NCBI RefSeq assembly: GCF_001656295.1
Contig: NZ_LXHE01000002.1
Location: 186,001 to 250,000 of the forward strand
Reading direction: 5' to 3'
Length of the DNA stretch: 64,000 nucleotides
DNA from: Moraxella catarrhalis
GTDB lineage: Bacteria; Pseudomonadota; Gammaproteobacteria; Pseudomonadales; Moraxellaceae
Part shown: one piece after another, positions 48,004 through 58,590 of the stretch
Position numbering within the stretch: the first letter of the stretch is position 1
Layout of the letters: the number at the start of each line of letters is the position of its first letter
Notes under the pieces: generated by a model
The model's database searches: none
The model's input: the letters and a program-made list of their open reading frames with translations, nothing else
What the model was told of the DNA's origin: nothing
Translations under genes and position numbers: made by a program

Positions 48004-48626
48004 CTAAATCAGATCTGAATCAAACAGCTTTTTTGGCAAATAGCCAATCACCATCTCATCATCTTTTGCTGCCCCATCGGCAGTGATGCGCAGCTGATAA
48101 TGTGTCTTGAAGGCTTGCGGTAGCACATCAGCGACTCGGTGAATCTCATCAATATCCACGCCATATTTATCATCAATATGCGATGTGGCGCACGTGCCTG
48201 CGATATCAAATTGTTGATAAAATTCTGATCACTTGGCGATAGTGACCGCTTCCGACATGTTATTTGCAACGATGAGCAGTTTGTGATAAAACTCCTAAAA
48301 TGATTTGGCAAATAACCGCCCAAATTCACAAAATACAGCTGCTTATTATCACTGTCATCAAAAGCATCGCAGGACTGATCGGTAGAATGCGGCGCACGCG
48401 GCACAACTTCGATGCGATAGCCATTGACAGCAGTGACCGCGCGATACGCATCTAGATGCCAAATGTTCGTGATCTCTGGTCACGCCTGCTCAAAATGCGG
48501 GATTAATGATTTGACATCATCAGCAATATCAAAGAAAACATCGTGTTGTTCGATCAAGCGACCTTTGGGTGTCGCTCCAATTTTTAGCATAAAAAATTTC
48601 ACGGCAAAGTCCTTGGCGATATCCAT
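48004..48626 (-). pseudogene. DUF1543 protein gene, broken
   Basis: A chain starting FFMLKIGATPKGRLIEQHD is followed by HFEQA and then TGA (48482-48480) where Trp is expected before PEITNIWHLDAY. The frame goes on to VVPRAPHST and LYFVNLGGYLPNHF. It then shifts by one base near 48290, and a further TGA interrupts AKxSEFYQQF (48231-48229). The rest, ITADGAAKDDEMVIGYLPKKLF, reaches TAG at 48004. DUF1543 proteins are about 200 residues and occur in Acinetobacter and relatives without a known function. Two nonsense codons and one frameshift make it a pseudogene. Confidence 0.75.
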
Positions 48627-48899
48627 CTAAAGGGCTAAGTATAGCATGATTTTGGCGATGCTAATAAGCATAACTATCCATCGGTCGTGGCGGATTTTGG
48701 AGTGATCTAAGGAGGGTGGTATCTGCCCCATATTCACCAAGTCAGAATGGTGGTATAATACCTTCATTTTATTTTAGACTTTGGATGACTCATAAGCGTA
48801 CAGAGCACCAACACCACGCACAAACCGCACAATCCTGACAATTTTATCCTAACACCACCTGATGTTTTTCCTTATGAAGACATCCAAGCGGGGAATAAA

Positions 48900-51800
48900 G
48901 TGTGTCTGACGGACCTGCTAAAAACGCGGATGCTGTTTTTGGATGGGGCGATGGGCATCGAGATCCAAAATTATAAGCTGACCGAAAGCGACTACCGCGG
49001 CGCACGCTTCGCTGATATCACAAATGATGTGAAGGGTGATAACGATCTGCTTGTACTCAAGCAGCCTGACATCATCAGCGCCATCCACAAAAACTATCTG
49101 GAGGCTGGCGCGGACATCATCGAGGCCAACAGCTTTAATGGTACCCAAATCTCGATGGCTGACTATCGCATGGAGCATTTGGCGTATGAGATCAGCAAGC
49201 AAGCAGCGCATCTGGCTCGCTTGGCGTGTGATGAATATAACGCCAAAACCCCAGATAAGCCAAGGTTTGTGGCGGGCGGGATTGGTCCGACATCTCGCAC
49301 CTGTTCTATCTCGCCAGATGTTAATGACCCTGCCTTTCGTAATGTTACCTTTGATGAGCTTGTGGATAATTACACCGAATCTGCCTTGGCATTGATCGAA
49401 GGTGGCGCAGATATTTTGTTGATTGAGACGGTGTTTGATACCTTAAACGCCAAGGCAGCGATTTTTGCGGTGACAGGTGTGTTTGAGAAAATCGGCTTTG
49501 AGCTGCCGATTATGATCAGCGGCACGATTACCGATGCTTCTGGGCGCACGCTGTCAGGGCAGACGGCAGAAGCTTTTTATAATTCTGTACGCCATGCCAA
49601 ACCCATCTCGATCGGCTTTAACTGTGCCTTGGGGGCAGATGCCCTAAAGCCGCACATCAAATCACTGTCTGATGTGTGTGAAACCTTTGTGTCAGCGCAC
49701 CCCAACGCAGGCTTACCGAACGAATTTGGCGAATATGACGAAACCGCCATCGAGACCGCCACCATGGTCCAAGGCTTTGCCAAATCAGGCATTGTCAATA
49801 TCGTGGGCGGCTGCTGTGGCACGACGCCTGAACATATCCAAACGATTGTTGAGATGGTATCGCCTTATCCACCGTGTAAGCTGCCTGAGTATGTGCCTGC
49901 TTGCCGATTGTCGGGGCTTGAGCCGTTTAATATCACGCGCGATGGCTTATTTGTCAATGTTGGTGAGCGTACCAACGTCACAGGCTCCAAGAAGTTTTTA
50001 AGATTAATTAAAAACGAAGAATACAGCGAGGCCTTGGATGTGGCGCGCGACCAAGTCGAAGGCGGCGCCCAAATTGTGGACATCAATATGGATGAGGCGA
50101 TGCTTGACTCAAAGCAGGCGATGATCCATTTTGTCAATCTCGTTGCCTCTGAGCCTGACATTAGCCGCGTGCCTTTGATTGATTGACTCCTCAAAATGGG
50201 ACATCATCGAAGCAGGTCTAAAATGCACGCAAGGCAAGGCGGTCGTCAACTCCATCTCGCTTAAAGAAGGCTATGATGAATTTGTCGAAAAAGCGCGCCT
50301 ATGTATGCGATATGGTGCGGCGGTCATCGTCATGGCGTTTGATGAAGTGGGTCAAGCTGATACCGAAGCGCGTAAGATTGAGATTTGTCAGTGCTCTTAT
50401 GATATCTTGGTGAACGAAGTGGATTTCCCTAGCGAAGACATCATCTTTGACCCTAATATCTTTGCAGTAGCGACCGGCATCGAAGAGCACAGTAACTATG
50501 GCGTGGACTTCATTAATGCCACCAAGTGGATCACCGATAATCTGCCTAATGCCATGGTATCAGGCGGTGTGTCGAATGTGTCGTTCAGTTTCCGTGGTAA
50601 TCCGATTCGTGAAGCGATTCACGCGGTGTTTTTGTATCACGCGATTAGTAATGGCATGACGAGGGCATCGTCAATCCTGCCATGCTTGAGCTTTATGATG
50701 AGATTGAGCCAAGCGCGCGATGCCATCGAATATGTGATCTTAAACCGTAATAATGATAATAACGAAGCCACCGAAAAGCTTTTGGAGGTTGCCGAGCATT
50801 ATCAGTCAGGTGATAAGAAAAAAGATGCCACTGCTGACTTGGCATGGCGTGAGCTGCCTGTCGAAAAACGCATCGAGCACGCACTTGTCAAGGGTGTCAC
50901 CACGTATATCAATGAAGACACCGAAGAGGCGCGCTTAAAATATCCGCGTCCATTGGATGCCATCGAAGGTCCTTTGATGGATGGGATGAATGTGGTGGGT
51001 GATTTATTTGGGGCTGGGAAAATGTTCTTGCCGCAGGTTGTCAAATCAGCGCGCGTCATGAAGCAAGCTGTCGCATGGCTAAATCCATATATCGAAGCTG
51101 AAAAAGTCGCCGGCGAAACCAAGGGTAAAGTACTGATGGCGACTGTCAAAGGTGATGTTCACGACATCGGCAAAAACATCGTGGGCGTGGTCTTGGGCTG
51201 TAATGGCTATGAAATCATCGATCTTTGCGTAATGGTGCTTTCAGAGAAGATTCTACAAGTCGCCAAAGATGAAAAAGTGGACATCATCGGTCTGCCAGGG
51301 CTTATCACGCCAAGCTTAGATGAGATGGTGTATGTCGCCAAGCAAATGCAAGAGCAAAACTTCCATCTGCCGCTACTCATTGAGGGTGCGACGACTTCCA
51401 AGGCGCACACTGCCGTCAAGATTGAGCCAAATTATCAAAATGATGTCGTCGTCTATGTGGCAGATGCCAGCCGTGCGGTGGGCGTTGCGACCACATTATT
51501 ATCCAAGGATAAAAAGGCAGACTTTGTGGCGGACATACGCGCTGAATATACCGAAGTGCGCGAGCGTCTTGCCAATCGTAAGCCAAAAGGGACGAAGCTT
51601 AGCTACGAGCAGTCCATCGCCGAAGGCTTTAAATATGACTGGGATAATTATGCACCGCCTGTACCAAACGCTACGGGGCAGATTATCTTTGATGATTATC
51701 CACTTGAGAATTTACTGCCGTACATTGACTGGACGCCGTTTTTTATTTCGTGGAGCTGGTGGGTAAATATCCAAAAATCTTTGATGATGAGGTGGTCGGC

Positions 51801-52547
51801 GCAGAAGCCCAAGACTTATTTACCAATGCCAATGCGATGATTGATAAACTGATCAAAGAAAAACTCGTCACCGCCAAAGCCGTGCTACGCTTTGAAAAAG
51901 CTAAGCGCACCGCTGCCGATACGGTCACCGTGTACGACGATCATGGCAATGCCGCACATCAGTTTGAGCACTTGCGCCAGCAGTCGGATAAAGTCACTGG
52001 TAAGCCAAAATATAGCCTAGCGGACTTTATCTCGCCCAATGGCAATGATTATTTGGGCGGCTTTACCGTATCTATCTTTGGTGCCGAAAAATTGGCAAAT
52101 GAATACAAAGCCAAGGGTGATGACTATAATGCCATCATGGTGCAGGCGGTGTGCGACCGATTTGCCGAAAGCTTCGCTGAAAAACTCCACGAACTGGTGC
52201 GTAAAGAGTACTGGGGCTATCAAGCTGGCGAAAATCTATCTAATGAAGAGCTGATCCGCGAAAAATATGTCGGCATCCGCCCCGCGCCAGGCTATCTGGC
52301 TTGCCCTGAGCACACCGAAAAAGGCAAGCTGTTTGACTGGCTGGACACCACGAATGCCATCGGCGCTTACTTGACCGAAAGCTTCGCCATGTGGCCGCCG
52401 TCAAGCGTATCGGGCTTTTATTATAGTCATCCTGACAGTACTTATTTTAATGTCGGTAAAATCAGCACCGATCAGCTTGAAGACTATGCACGCCGTAAGG
52501 GCTGGGATATCAAGACTGCTGAAAAGTGGCTAAATCCCAATTTATAA
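48900..52547 (+). pseudogene. metH: Cobalamin-dependent methionine synthase MetH, multiply frameshifted
   Basis: MetH remethylates homocysteine using methylcobalamin. All four modules are recognisable. The homocysteine domain shows DGAMG and zinc Cys GGCCGTT. The pterin domain shows [14 protein letters not shown]. The cobalamin domain shows DVHDIGKN. The activation domain shows GIRPAPGYLACPEH. A T inserted near 50178 (expected CCT TTG ATG ATT GAC) stops the first frame. Near 50660 a base is missing and near 50716 two, so about 17 residues are out of frame. A G is lost at about 51750 (TCG TGG GAG). The open frame before 48900 resembles MetH starts but would need another shift to reach an ATG at 48785. 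Confidence 0.88.
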
Positions 52548-52564
52548 TCCATCAAACTCAAAAC

Positions 52565-52605
52565 CAAAAAACCTTTGTCAAACTGATGATTTGGCAAAGG
52601 TTTTT
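52565..52605. terminator. Bidirectional terminator between metH and nnrDE
   Basis: AAAAAACCTTTGTCAAA (52565-52581) pairs with TTTGGCAAAGGTTTTTT (52589-52605), a 17-base stem with one G-U pair and a 7-base loop. The core resembles the terminator at 8773-8802. Confidence 0.92.
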
Positions 52606-52628
52606 TGATTTGGTATGGTGTTTATGGA

Positions 52629-54092
52629 CTAATCATTAGATGAAATGGCGCTGGTTTTGAGCAGCTTAGCGGCGATATTACCCATGTTATTGACATCAGC
52701 ACAGATGCTCTCTTGGCTCAGCACATCGCCGCTTTTGGCATGTAGGGCGACGATCTGAGCGCAGGGCAGGGCGGCATCTTGGGCGAGCAGACCTGCCATC
52801 ATGCCAGACAGCACATCGCCCATGCCTGCAGTTGCCATAGCGGCACTGCCGAGAGTACAGATGCTGACATTGCCTGCGGCGTCAATGCTCAAAGAATTTG
52901 CCCCTTTGAGCACCCATTGACCGCCATAACGCAGCTGCAAGCGGCAGATGGCATCCATGCGATCAGCTTCAACTTGTGCAGCACTGATGCCCAAAAGCCG
53001 CCCAGCTTCGGCATGGTGCGGCGTACCGATACAGTGATCAGGCAAGCGACGAGGCTGATCTGCCAGATGCCACAGCGCATCAGCATCAAGTACGGCCGGT
53101 ATATGATGAGCCATGAGCGCCGCCAGCCATTCTTTGAAGATGCTCTGAGCCCATTCATCACGCCCAAGCCCCATACCAAAGCATACCGCATTCATCCCAG
53201 ACAGCCAAGCTTGATCGATCTGATCGATGCGCCCAAGCATCAGATTGGGGCTTCTGCTGATGATGGCGCTATGGTGATTGGGGTGCGTCATAACTGTTAC
53301 CCGACCTGCACCGACTCGGATGGCGGCTTCGGCGCTCATCAAGGCGGCTCCGCCCATAAGCGCAGAGCCGCCGATGACCATCACTGACCCAAAGCTACCC
53401 TTATGCAGATGACTGCTGCGCTGAGATCTGTCAGGCAGTCTGGGCAGCCGATCATCTGTCATGGCAATGGGTATCAGGTGCTCGTCTTTGGGGATTAAAG
53501 GGTGATTGATGAGATGCCCGACATGGCTTTTGGCATGACCCATAAATAATCCAGCTTTATAGCCCATCAGGCACAGTGTCATATCCGCCACGACTGCGTA
53601 GGGCAGGGGCGTGCCAGTATCAGGATGCAGCCCCGAAGGAATATCGATGGCGATTTTGACACCTTTCATGGTATTAAATCGCTCAATGACAGCGCACCAG
53701 TCGGCATCAAGCGGACGCGTCAGACCATTGCCAAATAACGCATCGATATGCACATCTGCCTCATTAGGTGACTGTAGAGGCACGCCAGCAGCCTGCGCAC
53801 AGTCATAAGCACGCACCGCATCGGCGCTGACGGCAGGCAGGGCAGGGTAGATAGACACTTGATAATGCTCTGATAGATACACCCCAAGCAGATAGCCATC
53901 ACCACCATTATTCCCAGCGCCGCACCAGATACAGACAGAGTCATCAGGCTTGAGATGAGCTTTTAGGGTATTAGCCATCGCCAGTGCTGCTTGCTGCATC
54001 AGCCCGAAGCTGCTATTACCAAGCCCAAACCAGCGCTTCTCCCACTCTTTGACCGCATTGGCTGAATAGACAGGCGTTGGGAAATCATGCAT
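52629..54092 (-). CDS. Bifunctional NAD(P)H-hydrate epimerase/dehydratase
   Basis: The protein repairs hydrated NADH and NADPH. Residues 1-210 form the YjeF N-terminal epimerase domain (WCGAGNNGGDGYLL and DIPSGLHPDTG). Residues 220-487 form the C-terminal ADP-dependent dehydratase domain (HKGSFGSVMVIGGS, HPNHHSAIISRSPNL, TAGMGDVLSGMMAGLLAQ). The fused order matches bacterial NnrE-NnrD (YjeF). I start at the ATG at 54092 (MHDFPTPVYSANAVKEW) because AAAGG lies 8 bases before it; a GTG three codons upstream is less likely. It lies 21 bases after miaE on the same strand, so they are probably co-transcribed. Confidence 0.92.
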   Translation of the reverse strand: MHDFPTPVYSANAVKEWEKRWFGLGNSSFGLMQQAALAMANTLKAHLKPDDSVCIWCGAGNNGGDGYLLGVYLSEHYQVSIYPALPAVSADAVRAYDCAQAAGVPLQSPNEADVHIDALFGNGLTRPLDADWCAVIERFNTMKGVKIAIDIPSGLHPDTGTPLPYAVVADMTLCLMGYKAGLFMGHAKSHVGHLINHPLIPKDEHLIPIAMTDDRLPRLPDRSQRSSHLHKGSFGSVMVIGGSALMGGAALMSAEAAIRVGAGRVTVMTHPNHHSAIISRSPNLMLGRIDQIDQAWLSGMNAVCFGMGLGRDEWAQSIFKEWLAALMAHHIPAVLDADALWHLADQPRRLPDHCIGTPHHAEAGRLLGISAAQVEADRMDAICRLQLRYGGQWVLKGANSLSIDAAGNVSICTLGSAAMATAGMGDVLSGMMAGLLAQDAALPCAQIVALHAKSGDVLSQESICADVNNMGNIAAKLLKTSAISSND

Positions 54093-54113
54093 GATGAGCA
54101 CCTTTAAACTGAG

Positions 54114-54851
54114 TTAGCTGACTTTGGCAGGTTGGTCTTTGGATTGATTGACGATTGGTAGGATGCCATTTGCCATCAAAGTATCGCTTGGCGTGCCGCT
54201 ATGAAACCGTAGCTCATCATCAGGCGACTGTATCAGCTCACGCTCAACGTCCCGAAAAAACGCCACGCGCTCATCAATGCTGTCATCTGTGATAGAACGA
54301 GCCAGCATTAAGTAATCTTCATAATGACGGCTTTCTGATTTGAGCAGATACTTATAATAGCGTGCCAATTTTTCATCTTCTATGACATCCGCCAGTGCCC
54401 CAAATCGCTCACAAGAACGCGCCTCAATGAACGCTCCAATGATTAGCACATCCACCATCGCAGCAGGCTCATGTGTGCGCTTGTGCTTCAAAAGCCCCTT
54501 GGCGTAGCGACCTGCGGGCAGATAATGCCAATCAATACCGCGCTCTTTCATCAATGACAGCACTTGCTCATAGTGTAGCATCTCTTCGCGTACCAGCTGC
54601 GCTAAGCGCTCTTGGAGTGTGCGATGAAATTCATAACGAAAAATGAGATTCATCGCCGTGCCTGCCGATTTTTTCTCACAGTTGGCATGGTCTTGGAGTA
54701 GTAATGGCAGATGCTCGCGCGCCAGATTTAGCCAGCGCTCCGAAGTGTGACAGCCCAAAAACTCATGGATGTGTCTAATGTCTGTCTTGGCGCGTACGTG
54801 TGTGGTAATGACCGTCAAATCATCTTCAGAATTTATCATAGCATCACTCAT
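54114..54851 (-). CDS. miaE: tRNA-(ms2io6A)-hydroxylase MiaE
   Basis: MiaE hydroxylates the isopentenyl group of ms2i6A37 in tRNA with a ferritin-like non-haem di-iron centre. The 245-residue protein has the expected ligand-bearing helices: HANCEKKSAGTAMNLI, REEMLHYEQVL, IGAFIEARSCERFGAL, and LKSESRHYEDYL. Length and order fit the family. It is the first of a two-gene unit with the NAD(P)H-hydrate repair gene. A long gene-free region lies upstream. Confidence 0.9.
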   Translation of the reverse strand: MSDAMINSEDDLTVITTHVRAKTDIRHIHEFLGCHTSERWLNLAREHLPLLLQDHANCEKKSAGTAMNLIFRYEFHRTLQERLAQLVREEMLHYEQVLSLMKERGIDWHYLPAGRYAKGLLKHKRTHEPAAMVDVLIIGAFIEARSCERFGALADVIEDEKLARYYKYLLKSESRHYEDYLMLARSITDDSIDERVAFFRDVERELIQSPDDELRFHSGTPSDTLMANGILPIVNQSKDQPAKVS

Positions 54852-55500
54852 ATCTTATCCAAACTCTCAAAATTGGCTTATTATATCATAGCTTGATCGC
54901 CCAAATGATCGCCAAATACCCAAGCCCTGCATCCAAATATGGGTATTTGACCCTTTAGTTCATAAAATTTATAAAATTTAGACCAATAAGTCAATCTCTC
55001 CAAAATCGTCACACTCATGTAACATTATTATGATAGATACCTAAAATTCATCTTACATATGTTTCATTTGTCAAGATTTTGGGGTGAGTAAGGATGATTA
55101 AATTGTAACAAATTTTTAAATTTTACACCAAGCTTGGACTGAATTTTGGATAAAAATAGCATTTTTGGGTCTAATTTTATGCTCAACTGAGCAGTTAAAT
55201 TAAAAATTACAGAAATTTAATATTTAATAAATATAATAAATATCAATAACTTATAAAAATAATTATAAATGTTACAAAACTTTTCATGATTAAGGTATTG
55301 CAAAATATTTCAAAGTTGGTATCCTATAGTCACAGTATGAATTTTGGTCGTCCCTATTGCTACAGTATGTAATTTTATGTTACTCTGTATCATGATGGAT
55401 TGCCATCATAATTATCGATACATCAGCCTCCTGCCAGTGTATCTTTTTGACAAGTACTATTGTACTGGGCAACGACGCCCGATTTAAAGTGGAGAAACCC
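54852..55500. promoter_or_regulatory. Long AT-rich region upstream of the porin gene, with candidate promoter and leader hairpins
   Basis: No gene is visible in 649 bases. A 10-base perfect inverted repeat (CAAATACCCA at 54913-54922, its complement at 54940-54949) lies near the miaE side. A promoter TTGCAA (55298-55303) with TATCCT (55320-55325) at 16-base spacing would give a leader of about 170 bases. The leader holds small hairpins ATGATGG/CCATCAT (55392-55409), AGTAC/GTACT (55454-55467) and GGGC/GCCC (55467-55480). Such long leaders are common in porin mRNAs. Confidence 0.45.
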
Positions 55501-56532
55501 ATGAAAAAACTAGTTCTAGCAACAGCAGTCGCTGCTCTGTCGATCACTGCTGCACAAGCTGCACCCACCGTTTATGGTAAAGCATTTTTGACTGTTGATG
55601 CCAACAATACTGATACAACTTATAAGTCAGGTATTGTACAGACCAAAGAAGACACCAATACAAGCGGTCTTAATTCAAACAGCTCACGCATTGGTTTAAA
55701 AGGCTCAGAAGCATTGACCGCCGATATCGATGTGGTTTATCAGCTTGAATATGGTGTTGCCATTGATAATGGTGCAGCAAAGCAGTTCACATCTCGTGAT
55801 ACTTACCTAGGTCTTGCTCATAAAGAATACGGCACATTGTTGGCTGGTCGCTTAACCGCCATTGATGATAATGTTGATTTTGCCAGTGCACTTGAGGGTA
55901 ATAATGTCGCTGACATCGGTCCTACTTTTAATGCCCCACGTGCCAACAATGCCTTTGCTTATGTATCGCCTGAATACAATGGTGCTCAGTTCTTAGCCAT
56001 GTATGCTTTTGACTCAGATACTGATGAAGGTGGTATTGCTGATAAAGACCAATATGGCATCGGTGCTACTTATAGCACAGGCCCTATCAATGCAGGTGCC
56101 TCTTACATTGCTTATGGCAAAAACAACCACTTACGCCTATCTGGTAACTATGCGGTTTCTCCAGCATTGACAGCGGGTGCTTTATATCAAATTTCTAAAT
56201 TTGAAACCCCAAACAGTAAAAAAGAAAACACCCTTATCGTCAGTGGTGAAATGAAAACTGCTACGCCATGGACAGCCTATGGTCAGGCAACTTTGATTAA
56301 AAATGTTGCTGGTAATGATGGCGATGAGTCAGTGGGTGTTGGTATTGGTGGTAAATATGCCTTTAATAAAGCCACCACAGGTCACATCTACACTGGCTAT
56401 GTCAACAGCGAGCGTAAAAATGCCACGTATGAGGGCAGTAATGAAACATATAAAAATGCACACAAAGATACAAAGTTCGATTATAAGAACAGTGGCTTTG
56501 GTGTCGGTGCAGGTTTAGAATATAAATTCTAA
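55501..56532 (+). CDS. Gram-negative porin (M35-like)
   Basis: The 343-residue precursor has a classic signal peptide ending AAQA before APTVYGKAFLTVDAN, leaving a mature protein of about 35 kDa. It is predicted to be an outer-membrane beta-barrel with alternating short strands and loops. The last strand ends GFGVGAGLEYKF with the required terminal Phe. The overall pattern (SSRIGLKGSEAL, RDTYLGLAHKEYGTLLAGR) is of the general trimeric porin superfamily. Mass and genus context suggest M35, but this is inference. GGAG lies 7 bases before the ATG at 55501. A terminator follows. Confidence 0.85.
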   Translation: MKKLVLATAVAALSITAAQAAPTVYGKAFLTVDANNTDTTYKSGIVQTKEDTNTSGLNSNSSRIGLKGSEALTADIDVVYQLEYGVAIDNGAAKQFTSRDTYLGLAHKEYGTLLAGRLTAIDDNVDFASALEGNNVADIGPTFNAPRANNAFAYVSPEYNGAQFLAMYAFDSDTDEGGIADKDQYGIGATYSTGPINAGASYIAYGKNNHLRLSGNYAVSPALTAGALYQISKFETPNSKKENTLIVSGEMKTATPWTAYGQATLIKNVAGNDGDESVGVGIGGKYAFNKATTGHIYTGYVNSERKNATYEGSNETYKNAHKDTKFDYKNSGFGVGAGLEYKF

Positions 56533-56546
56533 TCTATATCCAAAGC

Positions 56547-56576
56547 AAAAAAGCTCATCTTAATGATGGGCTTTTT
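56547..56576 (+). terminator. Terminator of the porin gene
   Basis: AAAAAAGCTCATC pairs with GATGGGCTTTTT (one G-U pair) around a 5-base loop, 15 bases after the porin stop. Confidence 0.88.
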
Positions 56577-56640
56577 ATTGCGATAATCAATTTGGTGGTT
56601 AAATGTTTTAGCTATGGCTTAGGTAGTGTTTTGGTATCGA

Positions 56641-57312
56641 TTAATGATTGGGCTGGTGTTGAAATTTACCATGGTTTAAAAAATATGCGGTTTGATGGGC
56701 AACAGTCAAATCTGTGAGTAGCCCTGTATGACTGACTGGCAGTAATAAATAATCCTTGGCATTTTGAAGTATTGTTTCAGAAACAAAGACAGTACCATCA
56801 TGTTGAGCATCAAGCTTATTTAGGCGATGTAATCGCTTGTGTAGCATTAATAAAGGTAAACCAAGCCCAAAAGGTCGATTGCCTGCAATGATGCCAAGCT
56901 CAATACCATTGGGCAGTTGTGGACAAGTGCCATCAAGTGCACCCAAATAAGACTGATTGACGAATGGTTTTAGGTATGTGTTGGCATAGTGTGCAACTTG
57001 ACTGCCGCAGTGCGGCGTTCCCAAGGTAACACAGCGATGTATCCGCCAGACAGGATAATTTGCCAAAAAATGCCGAATGACCAAGCCGCCCAAACTATGC
57101 CCAACTAAATTTATTGGACGATTGACATCATGGGTTTGGGTAAGATATTGATGTAGGTTTTCACTGTGTACGGCGATGGGCTGCATCAAACTGCGATAAC
57201 CGTAGCGATGAGTTGATAATCCCAAATTGATTAATTTTTTCTCCAAAGGTTTCATATACCAAGGGCTTAAGTGTAAGCCATGGATGAGAATGGTTAATGG
57301 TGTATCCATCAT
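56641..57312 (-). CDS. Alpha/beta hydrolase, lipase-like
   Basis: The 223-residue protein has the oxyanion-hole segment ILIHGLHLS near the start and the nucleophile elbow GHSLGG (serine near residue 92) followed by LVIRHFLANYP. A likely catalytic His lies in LPVSHTGLL near the C-terminus, with the acid residue in DAQHDGTV. There is no signal peptide. It resembles small lipase or esterase-like hydrolases (PGAP1-like pattern). Substrate unknown. It converges on the porin gene. Confidence 0.8.
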   Translation of the reverse strand: MMDTPLTILIHGLHLSPWYMKPLEKKLINLGLSTHRYGYRSLMQPIAVHSENLHQYLTQTHDVNRPINLVGHSLGGLVIRHFLANYPVWRIHRCVTLGTPHCGSQVAHYANTYLKPFVNQSYLGALDGTCPQLPNGIELGIIAGNRPFGLGLPLLMLHKRLHRLNKLDAQHDGTVFVSETILQNAKDYLLLPVSHTGLLTDLTVAHQTAYFLNHGKFQHQPNH

Positions 57313-57402
57313 ATAAAGTGCTTGTTTAATTAATCACATCTTCTCAAATTGATTAGCCATCAAAAATAACTAACACAAAATACACATATTTCAAATACCA
57401 AA

Positions 57403-57426
57403 AAACCCAACCAATTGATTGGGTTT
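57403..57426 (-). terminator. Terminator of infA
   Basis: AAACCCAA (57403-57410) pairs with TTGGGTTT (57419-57426) around an 8-base loop. On the minus strand T6 follows, 16 bases after the infA stop. Confidence 0.82.
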
Positions 57427-57441
57427 GTCGTATCTGTCAGA

Positions 57442-57663
57442 TTATTTGCCACGGTATGTGATACGACCTTTGGTTAAGTCATAAGGTGTCATTTCAACTT
57501 TGACTTTATCGCCTGTTAGGATACGGATATAGTGCTTTCTCATTTTACCTGAAATGTGGGCGATGATTTCGTGTCCATTATCTAGGCGGACTTTGAATAA
57601 AGTATTCGGCAAAGTATCAATAACCTCGCCTTCAAATTCGATAATATCGTCTTTTTTTGCCAT
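57442..57663 (-). CDS. infA: Translation initiation factor IF-1
   Basis: IF-1 occupies the ribosomal A site during initiation. The 73-residue protein is a single OB fold, [20 protein letters not shown], with the conserved [28 protein letters not shown] and the end GRITYRGK. Length and sequence are fully typical. The gene stands alone. Confidence 0.97.
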   Translation of the reverse strand: MAKKDDIIEFEGEVIDTLPNTLFKVRLDNGHEIIAHISGKMRKHYIRILTGDKVKVEMTPYDLTKGRITYRGK

Positions 57664-57783
57664 AATCTTAAGTAATCAATAATAAATTTGGTCTATTATA
57701 CTCTTTTTTGATGAAAAATACAGCATCAAATGATGATTTTGTACGATTTATCATGACCGTGTACCTGATGTCATAATTGAGTA

Positions 57784-58590
57784 TCAATCAGGTAAGTTGA
57801 GCCATAATGGCGTTAGTGGCATCTGCGGTAGTAGTGATTCAAAGCGTTTATGATAATAGGCATTGATAAAATATAGCCCATCAGCAGATGCGGTTGGTGG
57901 TGCCAAAGTGCGATTTTTTGCAAGCATCAGCTCATAAAATGCCTCTGGGGATATTTCTCCTCGTCCAACAGCAAATAATGCCCCCATGATGTTACGAACC
58001 ATATGATGTAAAAATCCGTCGGCTTGGATATCTAGTATCAAGTAGCTGCCATGCTGAAACAAGTTGGCATGTGTGACTGTACGCACTGGCTGATTTGATT
58101 GGCAGGCAGCTGCCCGAAAACTGCTAAAATCATGTGTGCCTACGATAGATTGGCTGGCTACTATCATAGCATCTATATCAAGCTTGGTGTATTCATGCGT
58201 GACTTGATGGCGTAAAATGGCAGGGCGATAGGGCTGATTGAGTGTGATATAGCGATAGCGACGAGCGATGGCACTAAAGCGAGCATGAAAATCATCAGGC
58301 ATGGGCTGAATCCACCTTAAGGCAATATCATCAGGCAGTAGGCTATTTGTACCACGCAACCAGTTATGGGCTGAACGCTCAGCGTGCGTTACAAAATGTG
58401 CAATCATATTACCTGCATGCACGCCTGCATCGGTACGCCCAGCAGCGATAAGCTCAATGGACTCATTAGCAATAGTGGATAGAGCTTTTTCGATGACGGC
58501 TTGTACGCCGATGACTTCTTCTTGTCGCTGCCAACCACGATAGCGTGTGCCGATGAATTCGATACCGACAGCCAAAGTATGTGTTTTCAT
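57784..58590 (-). CDS. truA: tRNA pseudouridine(38-40) synthase TruA
   Basis: TruA pseudouridylates positions 38-40 in the anticodon stem-loop. The 268-residue product starts MKTHTLAVGIEFIGTRYRGW. The catalytic Asp is D54 in AAGRTDAGVHAGN, and FLHHMVRNIMGAL is the family C-terminal motif. The start at 58590 overlaps the asparaginase stop as ATGA, so translation is probably coupled. A longer upstream reading lies inside the asparaginase gene and lacks similarity. Confidence 0.95.
   Translation of the reverse strand: MKTHTLAVGIEFIGTRYRGWQRQEEVIGVQAVIEKALSTIANESIELIAAGRTDAGVHAGNMIAHFVTHAERSAHNWLRGTNSLLPDDIALRWIQPMPDDFHARFSAIARRYRYITLNQPYRPAILRHQVTHEYTKLDIDAMIVASQSIVGTHDFSSFRAAACQSNQPVRTVTHANLFQHGSYLILDIQADGFLHHMVRNIMGALFAVGRGEISPEAFYELMLAKNRTLAPPTASADGLYFINAYYHKRFESLLPQMPLTPLWLNLPD

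Noticed and set aside
54852-55500. A small-RNA gene in the long gap before the porin
   Set aside because: A hairpin at 54913-54949 is present, but it has no T run and no promoter that I can place ahead of it.
57347-57361. A 15-base match (AAATTGATTAGCCAT) to an arm of the gcvH-gcvP inverted repeat
   Set aside because: The second arm is missing here, and a few 15-base matches are expected by chance in 64 kb, so it is not evidence of a repeat family.
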